Source: Physcomitrium patens (lineage: Eukaryota > Streptophyta > Bryopsida > Funariales > Funariaceae). From it: a stretch of DNA of 64,000 bases. The notes under the pieces are model-generated. The model had not been told where the DNA came from and searched no databases. It was given only the letters and a program-made list of their open reading frames with translations. The position numbers and the translations under genes are program-made. The DNA is taken from contig NC_037257.1 of NCBI RefSeq assembly GCF_000002425.4, positions 10,358,282-10,422,281 on the forward strand. The letters run 5' to 3'. Of the stretch, positions 46,965 to 59,104 are shown piece after piece; the stretch's first letter is position 1; each line of letters begins with the position of its first letter.

Positions 46965-49069
46965 TACACACACACACTTGTATTATGATCAATTGCTAGT
47001 CATGGGTGATTGTTGACAAAGTTAATTTTCCCTTTTTGTTGATACAGATTCTTGAGCCTTTGGAGCTGTGTTATCGGTCACTGTGCGAAACTGGAGACAA
47101 ACCCATAGCCGACGGAAGTCTTCTGGATTTCATGCGCCGTGTTTCGTGCTTCGGGTTGAGCTTGGTGCGGCTGGATATTCGGCAAGAATCTGATCGCCAT
47201 ACTGATGTGATGGATACCATTACTAACTATCTGGGCATTGGATCTTATCGCGACTGGTCGGAGGAGCAGCGTCAGGTTTATAACAGAACCCATCAAATGC
47301 TACTGTTTGTGAAAACCAGCATTCTGGAGATGAGAGATAGCGTGAGTTTTATTTCTCAATTTCACCTGTTCACTGAAGAAGTGCATGATGTAGGACTGGC
47401 TTCTGTCTGAGCTTCGGGGGAAGAGGCCTTTGTTTGGACCCGGTATGCCGACATCAGAGGAAGTGAAGGATGTCCTGGACACTTTCAGAGTCGTTGCTGA
47501 GTTGCCAGCAGATTGCTTCGGCGCTTATGTCATCTCTATGGCAACTGCTCCATCAGATGTCTTGGCAGTTGAGCTCTTGCAGCGCGAGTGCCGTATCCCG
47601 ACTCCACTGCGTGTGGTGCCTTTGTTTGAGAAACTTGCTGACTTGGAATCAGCCCCCGCCTCGCTTTCACGCCTCTTCTCAATTGACTGGTATCTAAATC
47701 GCATCAACGGCAAGCAAGAGGTCATGATCGGATACTCCGACTCAGGCAAGGATGCGGGTCGTTTGTCAGCAGCATGGCAAATGTTCAAAGCACAGGAGAA
47801 TCTTTTGAAAGTTGCAAAGCATTATGGAGTCCGTCTTACAATGTTCCATGGTCGCGGAGGCACCGTTGGCAGGGGTGGAGGTCCGACGCATCTTGCTATT
47901 TTGTCTCAGCCTCCAGACACTATCAATGGATCTTTGCGGGTCACCATTCAAGGAGAAGTTATTGAGCAGTCGTTCGGAGAGGAGCACCTGTGCTTCAGGA
48001 CATTGCAGCGTTTCACTGCCGCGACACTTGAACACGGAATGCACCCTCCCATTGCTCCAAAGCCTGAGTGGAGAGACCTCATGGACTCCATGGCAGTGGT
48101 TGCCACCGACGAGTATCGCTCCGTTGTCTTCAAAAATCCCAGATTTGTGGAGTACTTCCGAATGGTAAGCGCTTCCTTTTTTGAATGATTCCTATGATGC
48201 GGGTTCATGGTGTTCGAGTGGGTTGATTTGAACCAGATTCATAGAATTCATGATCCAATTGCTTGTGTTTTTGATTCAAATCCCACAGGCCACGCCGGAG
48301 TTAGAGTATGGGCGCATGAATATCGGCAGTCGTCCATCGAGACGCAAACCCAGTGGCGGTATTGAATCCCTGCGAGCCATCCCATGGATCTTCGCTTGGA
48401 CGCAAACACGGTTCCATTTACCCGTTTGGCTTGGACTTGGTGCTGCTTTGAAGAGGGCATTGGAAGACAATCCCAGCAATTTCAACACTCTTTACCGGAT
48501 GTACGACCAATGGCCTTTCTTCCGAGTGACGATCGACTTAATGGAGATGGTGTTCGCAAAAGGTGACCCTCGAATTGCCCAGTTGTACGATGATTTGCTC
48601 GTCGCCGACGAGCTGAAATCTTTGGGTATTGAGCTGCGGCAAAAATATAACGAGACCAAAGAGCATCTTCTAAAGGTGACGCTTGTATTCAGTATGTGCA
48701 TCGTCTTTAAGTTTTCAACATTATCGGTGTCTAGAGTGCGAGATCTTGCATATATTCTTAATAATACACGTTTTCTGAGCACTGCAGGTTGCAAGACATA
48801 CGGAAATTCTCCAAGGTAATCCGACTCTGAAGCAGCGTTTACGACTTCGAGAACCTTACATCACTGCTCTCAATGTGCAACAAGCCTTCACGCTCAAGAA
48901 GATGCGAGAGCAGCATAGCCAACTGACACAGCCTGATTCTCCCAAGCCCACGAAGCCTGCCGCGGAACTGGTGACGCTAAACCCAACGACCGAGTTCGCG
49001 CCTGGACTAGAGGATACCATGATCCTTACAATGAAGGGTATTGCTGCAGGCATCCAGAATACAGGATAG
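44562..49069 (+). CDS. PPC: Phosphoenolpyruvate carboxylase, plant type, C3-like
   Basis: Cytosolic enzyme converting PEP and bicarbonate to oxaloacetate; anaplerotic supply to the TCA cycle and amino acids. Eleven exons: 44562-44723, 45048-45439, 45582-45666, 45821-46043, 46207-46310, 46466-46553, 46721-46875, 47048-47275, 47394-48164, 48289-48675, 48788-49069; 2,877 nt, 958 residues, usual length. Seen: N-terminal phosphorylation motif KIKSIDAS (Ser9), [10 protein letters not shown] with catalytic His170, [27 protein letters not shown] from residue 592, [16 protein letters not shown] from 630, and the C-terminal QNTG that defines plant-type PEPC. In [13 protein letters not shown] the residue before Trp is Ala (about 772). 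C4 enzymes have Ser there by my recollection, so this is the ordinary form. All introns are GT-AG and all joins keep frame. It ends 943 bp from the convergent zinc-finger gene. Confidence 0.97.
46095..46130 (+). repeat. (GTT)n microsatellite in a PEPC intron
   Basis: About eleven GTT/GTG-type triplets within the intron between 46,043 and 46,207. Confidence 0.9.
46919..46977 (+). repeat. (AT)n(AC)n compound microsatellite in a PEPC intron
   Basis: About 30 bp of AT followed by about 27 bp of AC within the intron between 46,875 and 47,048. Confidence 0.95.
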
Positions 49070-50011
49070 ATTCCAATTCAACATCAAGATTATGATACAT
49101 CGAGCAGGACATGTGTGCTGCCAGCCATACTGTCAGGGTTCCGTGGACGCAACAAATTGTGTGCTCTAGGGAGGTAGAAGAACAAAACATCTCCAAGAGC
49201 ACACATCCGATTTCTAGTGCTTCTTTCCAAAGACTAGTTCGGCTTTTACAGAACCTCAACGGCAGAGTTCTGCATTGTGGTTAATGAGCTAGGTGGATCC
49301 GTAGGATTGTGCAATCCGGTTTACAAGACAGAATAGTTGAACAGTTCTGTCCTTCGGTCAGGCGCGATGTCAAGCCTATTCGTCTTCCAGATTCCATTTG
49401 TGGACAGTCTACCCTTTCAATGAGTGCAGGATGAATAATTCTGATGAACTATTTGCAGCTCATGCATTCTTGCAAACAATTCTTGTCCATTTTATTTTAT
49501 CTTGTTTGTTTGTTTGTTTGTTTGTTTTCCCAAAAGTCATTCCATGTCAGGATGTTGTTACCGAAACACCCGAATTTTGTAATCAGATACAGTTCAATTG
49601 AATATTATAATAACTTATATTGATTTGATGAACCAGAATTGAGAAAATCCATCCAGCAGTTCCCCATATCACCATTTCACGATGCCATACAAGCGGTTGC
49701 CAAGAAAATTAAATATCAAACTACTCAGCATCCCCACTCTACGCTTTCAACAAAGAAATACTACTTGTTGAGAATGAACATACTTTCACATATCGTATGA
49801 TTTGCAACACGACTCTAAGTCAAAGCAGGAAAAATAAAACACCCCAAAACAAAAAGCTACCTACATAGAAGTCTACGTCTTCACCCAAGTGCTTGATCAA
49901 CTAGAAATAAACATACATGTACTACAGCTCACATAATGTAGAACCAAGCGAAACCTGAAATGTGATGATAGAAAGATGAGCAATGACCACCACACAGCTG
50001 CTGTCGCAGTG
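49070..50011. other. Convergent intergenic spacer
   Basis: 943 bp between the stop codons of PEPC (+) and the C2HC protein gene (-). It must carry both 3' untranslated regions. A TTTG repeat lies at about 49,501-49,527. No gene. Confidence 0.6.
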
Positions 50012-52996
50012 TCAGTGCTCCTCATCCGAATCCTTTCGAGTGTTGCTGCGAAGGCTTGCAGTTGATGATGAGAATGACGACGGACTGTTGAACAAGTGGG
50101 GAACCCGACGGGAATAATTCTCCAGAGACCGTTCGGCCGATGCTGAGACCGACGCTGAGGTTTCTGCACCAAAAGATCTTTCAGACGGCCGAGTACAGTA
50201 GGGCGAAGACACGACATGAACACTGTATGTATAGTTGTAGAGGAGCAGGACTGAAAATACTTGTACTAAGAGTATGGACATAATAACTAGGGCCATAAAA
50301 GTGATAAAGGAAAAGAGGAGTACTTGAAACTCGAGGAACACAGCGATCAGCGTCAGGATCCGAGGCGCGAACCTCAACACCAAGAACAGAGACCATTTTT
50401 GGTGGAGAATTGGGTTTGGGAACATGAAAGTCAGCCATGTGTGCTGTAAAGGTCGAGTCACATTTCATGACGGGAGAGGCAGGATCATAAGAATCATTCG
50501 AATCAAGGTTGAGGTTGAGGTCTGGAGACGTGTTGCAAGGTTTACGAGGTGGCTCGTTGAGCAGCTCGTGTCTACGGTGTGGCTTTCCAACGTCAATGCC
50601 CGTATCCTTCAATTCGTGAGATGATCGAGAGTCTAGTTCTATGTCAGCCGAACCATTGGTTGTAGAAAAACTTGAATGCCTCTCCAACTTACTTTCATCT
50701 TCTGAGTCTTCCTTTCCTGGTGAACCATTTCCCCTGTAGTCTGTGGTCTTTCTTGGAGGCTTCACAACGCTAGTCTCTAGAGATCCATGAATCTTGTTGC
50801 GAGTGATGATATCAAATGCCTGTAAGCGGGCTGAAGCAGACAACAATCGGGTTTTGTCAGACAGCATGCGCTGCTCGTGCAATTTATGAACTGCTTTCAA
50901 GACGGCCTCTCTTGCTTGCATAACTGCAACAGAATCATAGTCGGGGTGCCCTGCATCAGTTAAAAAACGGGCTTGAAAGATGAGATTTCCATTCAAGGTT
51001 GAAACAGGAAGAGCTGTTATTTAGGTTCACAAAAACAGGAAACGTTCAAAAGGTGGAATTGAATTAGATGAGAAGGACAAACATGATAAAGGACAGAGGT
51101 ACCTGACGGGAATGGCACCCATCCCATGTCCAAGTCTTCTCGGGATTTGAGACAAAGCATGAACGTCTTCAATGCGTCCGCTATGGTACTTGCATCACCG
51201 CCACACCAAAGCACACGAAACTCGTTTGGATGCAACGTAGCCATATCTCCAGCTGCGCGTTGACGGACGGTTCTAAGAAAGCCTTGAACTTTCTGCACAA
51301 CGACTTCCCGCTCCATTGCCATTCCATGAAGAAGGACGTTTACATCCTCGAGTATTTCTACTTGTGCCTCTGAATAAGGAGGTAAGTTTGCGAACAGGAA
51401 GCACCCATCGTTGAGCACAGCTTGAGCTGACATTTGAAGCACAGGAGCAGCACTTCTATTGGTTGAGTAATTTAGCATCGTCTCCCGCAAAAGTCCCGTT
51501 ACAGGATCAGCTAGGGTGCTGACTTTACCATAACAATAGAGAGAAACGATCTTGAACATGCGTACTATTAAAGGACAGTGAGGAGGATCGCTGACAATTC
51601 GGTTCCGATTCGTCAGTATTGCATGCGCAATTTTCTTTAGCTCCGCATCCGAATGATACCAAGGTCTGCGAGGAACACCTTCGATGACATCGGACTTCAA
51701 AAGATGCAGAAGAGGAGACCAACGCCAGATGGCCAATTCCCGACGATCATGCTCCCTAGCGTCGTAGTCACTGAGTCTATCCTTGATGTACCTCTCCCTC
51801 CGCACACAGAGTTCTTTCTCAGCTGCTTTCTTCTGCAATTCATAGTGAAACCATTCCTTCTGATTTTGCAAGAACGCTTGCAGAGCCGAATTCTCTTTGT
51901 GACGTGCATGTAAATCAGGGCGACCTCCAACTAACTTGAATCGGCTAATTGTAAGTTTCACTGCACTTTTCTCCTCTTCACTTGCATCAGTCTGAAAAAG
52001 GCACGTGTACTTAGAAAGCCATGCCTACAAACTAGGACTAAAGAGAAGGTGAAGCACTGATATTCAACCAACATCTGTAATCATGAAACGGCATTAATGA
52101 TGATTGACCCCTGCACATACCTCTCTCTCCATGTACCACGTTCCATATGACTTCGGTAAAGCGAGATCAATCAATCCCTTATCCACAAAGTCAGTAAAAG
52201 CCTGAAGGAAGGAGTCATCCTTCACGTCAGGAAAGTCACTTGGTAGCAACTGGAATTGCATCAAGTGCCAAAGACCGGGACATGGGACCGACTCGGGGCA
52301 GGAAACCATGGAAGCATCTGAAAGCATATAGTTAGCAACTTCCCGCGCTTGGGCTTCTACCTGTTCCCTTGTCAACTGCATCTGCACCTGCATCTCTCCT
52401 TGCCCACCAACTAAAGAGTCATGGCTGTTGGGATTGCTCACCACTTGCTCGTGGTGTGCATAAGAAATCTGCATTTCACAATCTCTCGAATTTATATGTT
52501 TCTTACTGGCCTCACGAGAAGTGAGCGTACCCCGCACTTTCAGTTTCTGAGGCCGAAGTGGATTCTGCTCTTCATGTGCTGCCTGCACTGCCATTCCTAC
52601 TTCCATATACGTATCCGATTCCTTTAGGGCTGTGACGGACTTTTTCCTCTTAGCCCTTGAAGGTTTCTTCCGTGGATTCATATGACCATGTTTGATGAGG
52701 ATGTCCTCGATTTCACCCCTTTGGCCTTTTCCAAACACAGGATAAATCTTGAGGGTGGTCTTCTTGCCATCACCATTTACAGCAACGCAGCCTTCGAGCC
52801 TGTGAAGATTTAATTTGTTTTTGTCTTTGTAAACTGTTTTGCAATATATGCAGAAAAAAGGCTTTCGTCGAGAACCATTAAGTTCTTTAGCCCTTGCAAG
52901 GTGGTGACATTCACATGTCAAAGTTTCGTACTCATCCGTGTCATACTCTTCGTTGTAGACACGTTTGTTCTCCTCCATACGAGTGTACTTCACCAT
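50012..52996 (-). CDS. Unrecognised 897-residue protein with C2HC zinc-finger-like N-terminus
   Basis: Four exons join in frame: 52996-52121, 51991-51103, 51013-50324, 50250-50012; 2,694 nt. Residues 49-70 spell C-x2-C-x12-H-x4-C (FCIYCKTVYK ... HRLEGC), a C2HC finger pattern, preceded by an acidic-aromatic lead (EEYDTDEYE) and CECHH. Residues 109-119 (RKKPSRAKRKK) look like a nuclear import signal. A Gln-rich stretch (GEMQVQMQLTREQ) follows, then a Trp-, Arg- and Leu-rich middle region across exon 2 (residues about 293-588) with helical, possibly coiled-coil character. The C-terminal third is Ser-rich and ends KDSDEEH. I know no family with this layout. A nuclear regulatory or chromatin role is only an inference. 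Start: first ATG after an in-frame TGA; Met7 is an alternative. The last intron is only 73 bp; its acceptor was chosen because it alone yields the Ser-rich frame. Confidence 0.75.
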
Positions 52997-55813
52997 TTTC
53001 ACTCATTCGCTGCACTCATAAAACCTGCACAAACAAAAGAGGGACAACATCAAAATTCAAACCACAGCTAATACAGCTCTACAAATACGTCTCCAACACA
53101 CCAAAGCAATCAAAATCCTGAACCACTACACAATAAGCTCCTAGACATCTCTGTTATTTTAAAGAGGTAGGCTACACTTCACTAAAGAAATTGAAAACAT
53201 GGAGCTAGTTAGCAACTGTTCTTTTAGTGGGCCGAGATGTGGAAACCTAGTTTAAAAGAGCTCTATGTCCACCAAGCTAACAATCAGTCAGAGAGAATCA
53301 TTAACTTCGTATTGACTGCAATTGAAACCTTCCCTAACATATTGGTAGAATTAACTCCTCCATCCTCACCTGACTGCGACAGGTGTTTACAACAAATAAA
53401 CATCAATAGCACTTAAAACCTCCAGATTTCGCGCCCAACCTTTCTCCCAAAACAGTTACGACATTCTCCGTAATCATGCCAAGCGATATTATCTGCACAA
53501 ACAGAAGGACCGAGCAGAGGAAAAGGCTCATTCATAAATTGCGTTTGAGTTTGCCGGGCTTTCCTCCACAACCTAAGTCCTCTTCGAACAATAGAATAGG
53601 CAGGGCACTGTACAGTCCTGCTAAATTTCACCCGATGGTAATAGAAGACTACAAACTGGAATAGGCGCACACACAACATCTCAGAGACCAAAAGCTTCCA
53701 GGTACATCCTGAAGAAGCTTAGCCGCTCAGTCTTTCCCAAATCTGACGCCAGAGAATCTAAAACCTTGATCCATGACCTTTAAAACTAATAAACAAGATC
53801 ATGTTTCAATCTAAAAGATGTGGATCAATGGGGCTAAACTTGAGACGAGTAGCCCTTTCTAGTGTATACGCAAGTTATACTGATCGCACAGCTTCTAAGA
53901 CTTCCTTTGAAAATCTACTGGTTAAGTGCCCTAAAACGGGAAAGCACTATACAACTCAGCTTGATTACATTGCGTACTCCATTCCTTCCAGTGCCTGCGA
54001 AACCACCAGTCCAATATGAAACACCTGTTTCCAGCTTCTGAGTTGTGGATGATATTATGCAAGGCAGCGATGCAACTGCTGAAGTGGACAGCACTCCGTG
54101 TGGAATGCAGGAAAGCGGGGCACAGGTCCACTTCATATCGGTCTGTCAAAGGGATGTTCGAGGCTCCTTATTTTGAAACCTGATCAGCAGTGCGGCCACT
54201 TCCTCGATTTTCACTACCTTTCTCGCTACCGACTAGACCATTTAGGATGCATCATAAGCCTATGCATTGCCTTCCAATTTTCCTCAAGAGTTACAAGCAA
54301 ACGTGAGCAACGATGTTCCTCCCAGCACCCCATCCGTCGAACTTTACCTCGTCCGGCTCTCCCACGAAATATAGTCTCCTGCTTCCCATTGAAGCTTCAT
54401 TGCACCCATGAACTTAGTCTGGAACTTTGGGCACGCACCGCAGAAGCTTAGCATAGCTTTATGCACAGCTGCATACTGCGAAATCTGGAAAGACCGTAAG
54501 GCCAATGAGAACACTGTTGCTAAATTTTCTTGCTTAATTCCATTACAATTCCAGAATGCTCATGCATGTGTACTGTATACAATATAAACAATGACATTGT
54601 TCCTAGCAGCAGAACGATGCGGCTTCACGATGAGGGATGGTTCAATGCATGCTAAATATACAACAGACAACCAAGGCTATGTCATTATTTCATTAGCTCC
54701 AAAGAGTCAATATTCTAACCCATTATTCACTTCCCAACTTCCCAAAAGCTCGTCCTATATTCTGATAAAGAAAGTTTTCCTTTCATTCGCAAACTCAAAA
54801 CAAAATGTGCCAGATATATGGAAAAATAAGGCGTGGTTAAAACCTTCCATTCCCTGGCTCTGGCAACAAACACGATGTGGGAAGTGGATTCTTGCTTCCT
54901 CGTGGCAACCAATGGGTTTTGAGGACCCCAAATTTAATGGACCATTTCACTCAATCCCCAATCGAATTTACCCAGTAGTAGCTTCAGAACACATTGACCC
55001 AGTCTTCGTAACCCCAAATTCGCTGCACTCAGTGTAAACTATCTGTTCCACTAGAGAGCAACAAAAACCAAAAAAAGACTCTTGCAAATTACCAAAAAAT
55101 CACAGGTAGACCGTCAAAAAACTCAACGGCGGTGTGTGAAAAGCCTGCTGCTGCGCAACACTCATCTCTCAAGCTCATTCTCCGGCGAAGGACAGCTTAA
55201 TCCCATCCCCTCTAATTCGCACCCAAACACGCAACACCCACACTCAAACATTCTTAGAAACGTACTCATCCCATTGTAAACCTGCCCAGGACCAAACACA
55301 GTGCGAGAATGACACAAATGGGGCACAGGAGGGCGTCATCACCTTCAGCTGATAATCATCCTCCTTGCAGTCCTGCAAACAAAGTAGCACGACAAAGGAG
55401 CGTTGCAAAAGGGCCACAATAACACAGACTCCTCGGCACACAGCCTGTAAGTTCTTCCCTGGCCTTGACGCACGACGAAATCTGCATTTCGGAACGAACC
55501 CCATAACGATCGCTGACGACCAGACCTCGAATCCTCCACAGAAACGTCCTCGTTCGTCAGATCCCCGTCTGCACGGCGACGATTCTCCCCTATATCCGTC
55601 CGAGGACTGATAACGAAACTTTCGTAGTTCTCGACGGAGGTTTGGGAACGAATACCACCTTCGCGACGGACGAAAACTCGCACTCCGTCCAAAATTGGCC
55701 CGACTGAGGATGAGGATCCCAAACTGAATGAACCACGTTTTGCCACCGTTTTTCGTTGTTGGGTGGGACGGCGGCGTCCACATCTTTGCCATCTCACGCA
55801 TTGGGTGGCTCAT
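52997..55813 (-). promoter_or_regulatory. Upstream/leader region of the C2HC-protein gene
   Basis: A splice acceptor-like CAG at about 53,028 just before the start codon suggests a leader intron. A donor-like AAG/GTGATG at 55,343 could be its partner, making 55,344-about 55,800 a leader exon. That exon contains overlapping frames of 150 and 189 codons on the - strand (the longer starts at 55,813), which I regard as upstream frames unless protein evidence appears. No other gene is recognised between 53,030 and 55,340. Confidence 0.35.
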
Positions 55814-58800
55814 ACCCTCCCACCGCTGCCGCTTCCGGGTATCAATCGCTACCCTCTGACAACTTTGTGCATATTTGGTAAATATTTTATATCGTTAGTT
55901 TAAAGAACACATGGTTCACAACAATTTCTTATGTCAAGGTACACTTTTGTATCCACATATTCACTTGGATTCTACTGATTAGCAACCGCATTACATGCAT
56001 TGATTCTTGCATATGTAAAAGTTTTTGTTTCTTTTTTATTGTTAAAAGGTGTCAACACTTACTAATCAATTTTAATGTTTTCTCATTACATAGTGGGTAT
56101 TTTGATTATTATTTTTTACATTTATGAGATTGACTTTTCCTGCCCAATTGTTTGAACAATGGTGGAATAAACAACACATGTATCACTACATTTTGATCAA
56201 AGACCTTTTGAAATTAATTAAAACGATTACTTGTCCTTATAGAAACCATAGAATATTATATTTTTAATTTATAACATGAATGAAATAGTAATGTAAAATA
56301 ATAATAACAACAACAACAATAATAATAATAATAAATAACAATAAAATGCAAGAATCAAAGGCTAGAGAGTAGATTGAGAACAAACATAATTATAAGGACT
56401 AGGAACAATGTAATTATATAAATTACCCTATTGCCTCAAATGGTAATAGGTGAGGTTTCTTTTGACTTTCAATTTTATACTTTTTTTTAGTTATCTTTCT
56501 AAACTCCTATTTCAAAAGTTATAACAGATTTTAAACAACTCTAAAGCCATATAAAAATTTATAAAAGTATCTAGAAATACATCTATATTTTTACAAGATA
56601 GTAGAGGCTTTTTGAAAGAATACAAAATACTTTAGAGAATATCTAGAAGGCTGGAAAATGTTTGAAAAGGTTCCAAAGATGTTTTTGAAACTTCATGGCA
56701 TTGTCTGAATCAGTAACATTTACATAAAAAGAATAATCTAAAATTTGTTGTAGGTAGTCCAAAAAGCTTACAAAAAATATAAAAAATAATCAAATTTAAC
56801 TTAGAATTTTGAAACTACTAAAATTACCTTATAGCTTTAAATAATAACTAGATACTGACAAGTTATTTTTTACATGTAATATATATAGATATTTAAATTC
56901 TCATATTTCTATAGCAGATTCTGAAACAATAATTATTATTAAGATATCTTTGGCTTGTGAAAAGATTTGTAACAAATCTCAACAAACATATATATGTATA
57001 CATATGTAAATGATGCAACATAACTAACAAAAGTAATGAGATTAAATTGAAAGTATTAGATTAAAATAATAAGATTTTTTATAAACGATTGTATTTTTGT
57101 GAGAAGAATGTTAGTTGAAAGAAATTTATTTATTCATTTATTTTTCCTAGTTTTGTTAGAAGTGACAAGACTATATTCTACTTTAATGTTTAATAACCAT
57201 ACTTAAATTTAATTAATAGTATTTTTTACCAATTTTTTTAATTACGAATAAATCTAAATAGATTATATAATTATAATTATAATTTTTATTTATTATAGAT
57301 AGCAAACTTATTCATTCAATTTAACCAATTTATTAAATAAATATGTAAGGTAAAAAGAAAATTTTCTAACAAATCTATTTGATGTGGCAATATTTTAGAA
57401 AATAAATTGCAAAATTACTTATTATTCTAATAGGAGAACTATATTCTATTTGATAATAATTTTGCATATACTATTATCTTTTAAAATATAATAATATTTT
57501 GCGGCAAGAACAACACAAGATATCTTTACTAAAAGGTTTTGATAAATGCAATTATTGTTGACTCCATATAAAGTATAGAAAAGGCAATGTTTTTTTGTAC
57601 TCTATGCAATCTTTACAAACCAAAAAACCTCATATAATATTAAAAATGAATTGAACAATAAAAAACTTTTAGGAGATATGTTCAAGATATCACTCATGGA
57701 TTCAATTAAAAATCTATGAAAACTTCTCCTTGCATTGAACCAACTTGATAATAGATGTTTCTTATTTGTGAACTTACACCTACTCCACCTTTCAACCTTA
57801 TTTTTTTTAAATACCTACTTCTTCCAATATTATTGAATGGACTACTAATAGCTGTTTGTATTTCTCACAACATATTTGTTTAACTCCACATTGTTTATTC
57901 CAACTTCAAAATTTAAAAGCTAAAACACATCTAACCAAACACCACTTCCTTGATTGGGGCAACATACCGGAGCATCAAACTGTAAAAAGGCAAACAATGA
58001 AGATGGAACTCCCAAAGTGCCGAGAAAACGATGAAGCGGAAAATGCTGTTTTTAATGGGGATGAAATTATCACGGAAAAAAATTCACCTTAAAACATTAC
58101 ATTGGCCTGAACTGAAAAACTATTTTGTGGTGTGTTCCATCAAAGGGACAGAGTGCAATGTTGGAATAGAAGTCCTACTACAATCAAACTATGAAGGCCC
58201 AGTTGAGACCATGATTTTTAATTTTTAAATTTTTACTTTTTTGTGTTACCGATTATTCATGATCACGAATATCATATGTAAAATTCAAGGGTCAGTCGAC
58301 CTGCAGTTTTCGAAATAAGGTGATGATCCTTCGTTTCTCTCATTCACAGGTTAGCTTACGGCTGTTCGGCCCTGTTGTACAAGCAACCCTCCAACCTTTT
58401 CATTCGTGACAAAATTGCAAGATAATTTGCTGAAAAAATTAGACTATATCCTCCGGATTTTTAGAAAAAGAAGGAAACTAATATAGTAATTAAAGTCTAA
58501 AATATAATCGTACAAATTTCTGAAAAAAGCTCCAAGTAATCCATTTTTTTAGTGTTCGGATAGTTGCGGGCTTTGTGAACATTTGAAGTTTGAAATAAAC
58601 AGATCGCTAAATGTTTGAATCCCGCTTTCCACATCAAACCCTATTTGAGGCACAAGAAGAAATGCATGTTCAATACTACTGTCGAAAGTGATTGTAATGC
58701 CAACGAATACACAGCACTGAGAGAAATATACAGATGCGTGTGCTGTGTTGTATGGCTTTCATGTATGTCCTCTTCAGTTCGCCACCCATCGTGGCAGGTA

Positions 58801-59104
58801 TTAATTGAACGTTCTACAACTAATAAAAAGACAATGGCAAATCAAACCCGCACATAACCCCTACTATATGATGTAACAAATCAGGCAATATCTAAAAAGC
58901 CTATACAACTGACTTATACCTTATGAGCCAAGATAACCCCACAAAATTTAACCAACGTAGAAGTTAGATGTGACAAACGCCTGTAGCCATTCCTTAAATC
59001 GGTTCATCATGATATTCCCATATCTAAAAACCCCGCCCCAGTCGTATTGTTCAAACCTAATCAGACTCCTTCAAGTAAACTTGGATTTAAACCTGTCTGC
59101 TTCA
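55814..59104. other. AT-rich intergenic spacer
   Basis: About 3.3 kb without a recognisable gene. An (AAC/AAT)n run lies at about 56,296-56,345. Short frames at 57,856-58,228 and 58,615-58,857 show no family resemblance. Confidence 0.65.

Noticed and set aside
47470-48544. Alternative-frame open stretches within PEPC
   Set aside because: Shadows of the large PEPC exons; the PEPC frame is unambiguous.
50197-50336. Alternative acceptor at about 50,226 for the last intron of the C2HC gene
   Set aside because: It puts the last exon in a frame without the Ser-rich pattern and with a hydrophobic, chance-like tail. The acceptor at 50,251 gives a continuous Ser-rich acidic C-terminus.
54098-55037. 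Open frames of 117 and 148 codons on the + strand
   Set aside because: No recognisable protein. They fall within the probable leader intron of the C2HC gene on the other strand, and the composition looks like chance.
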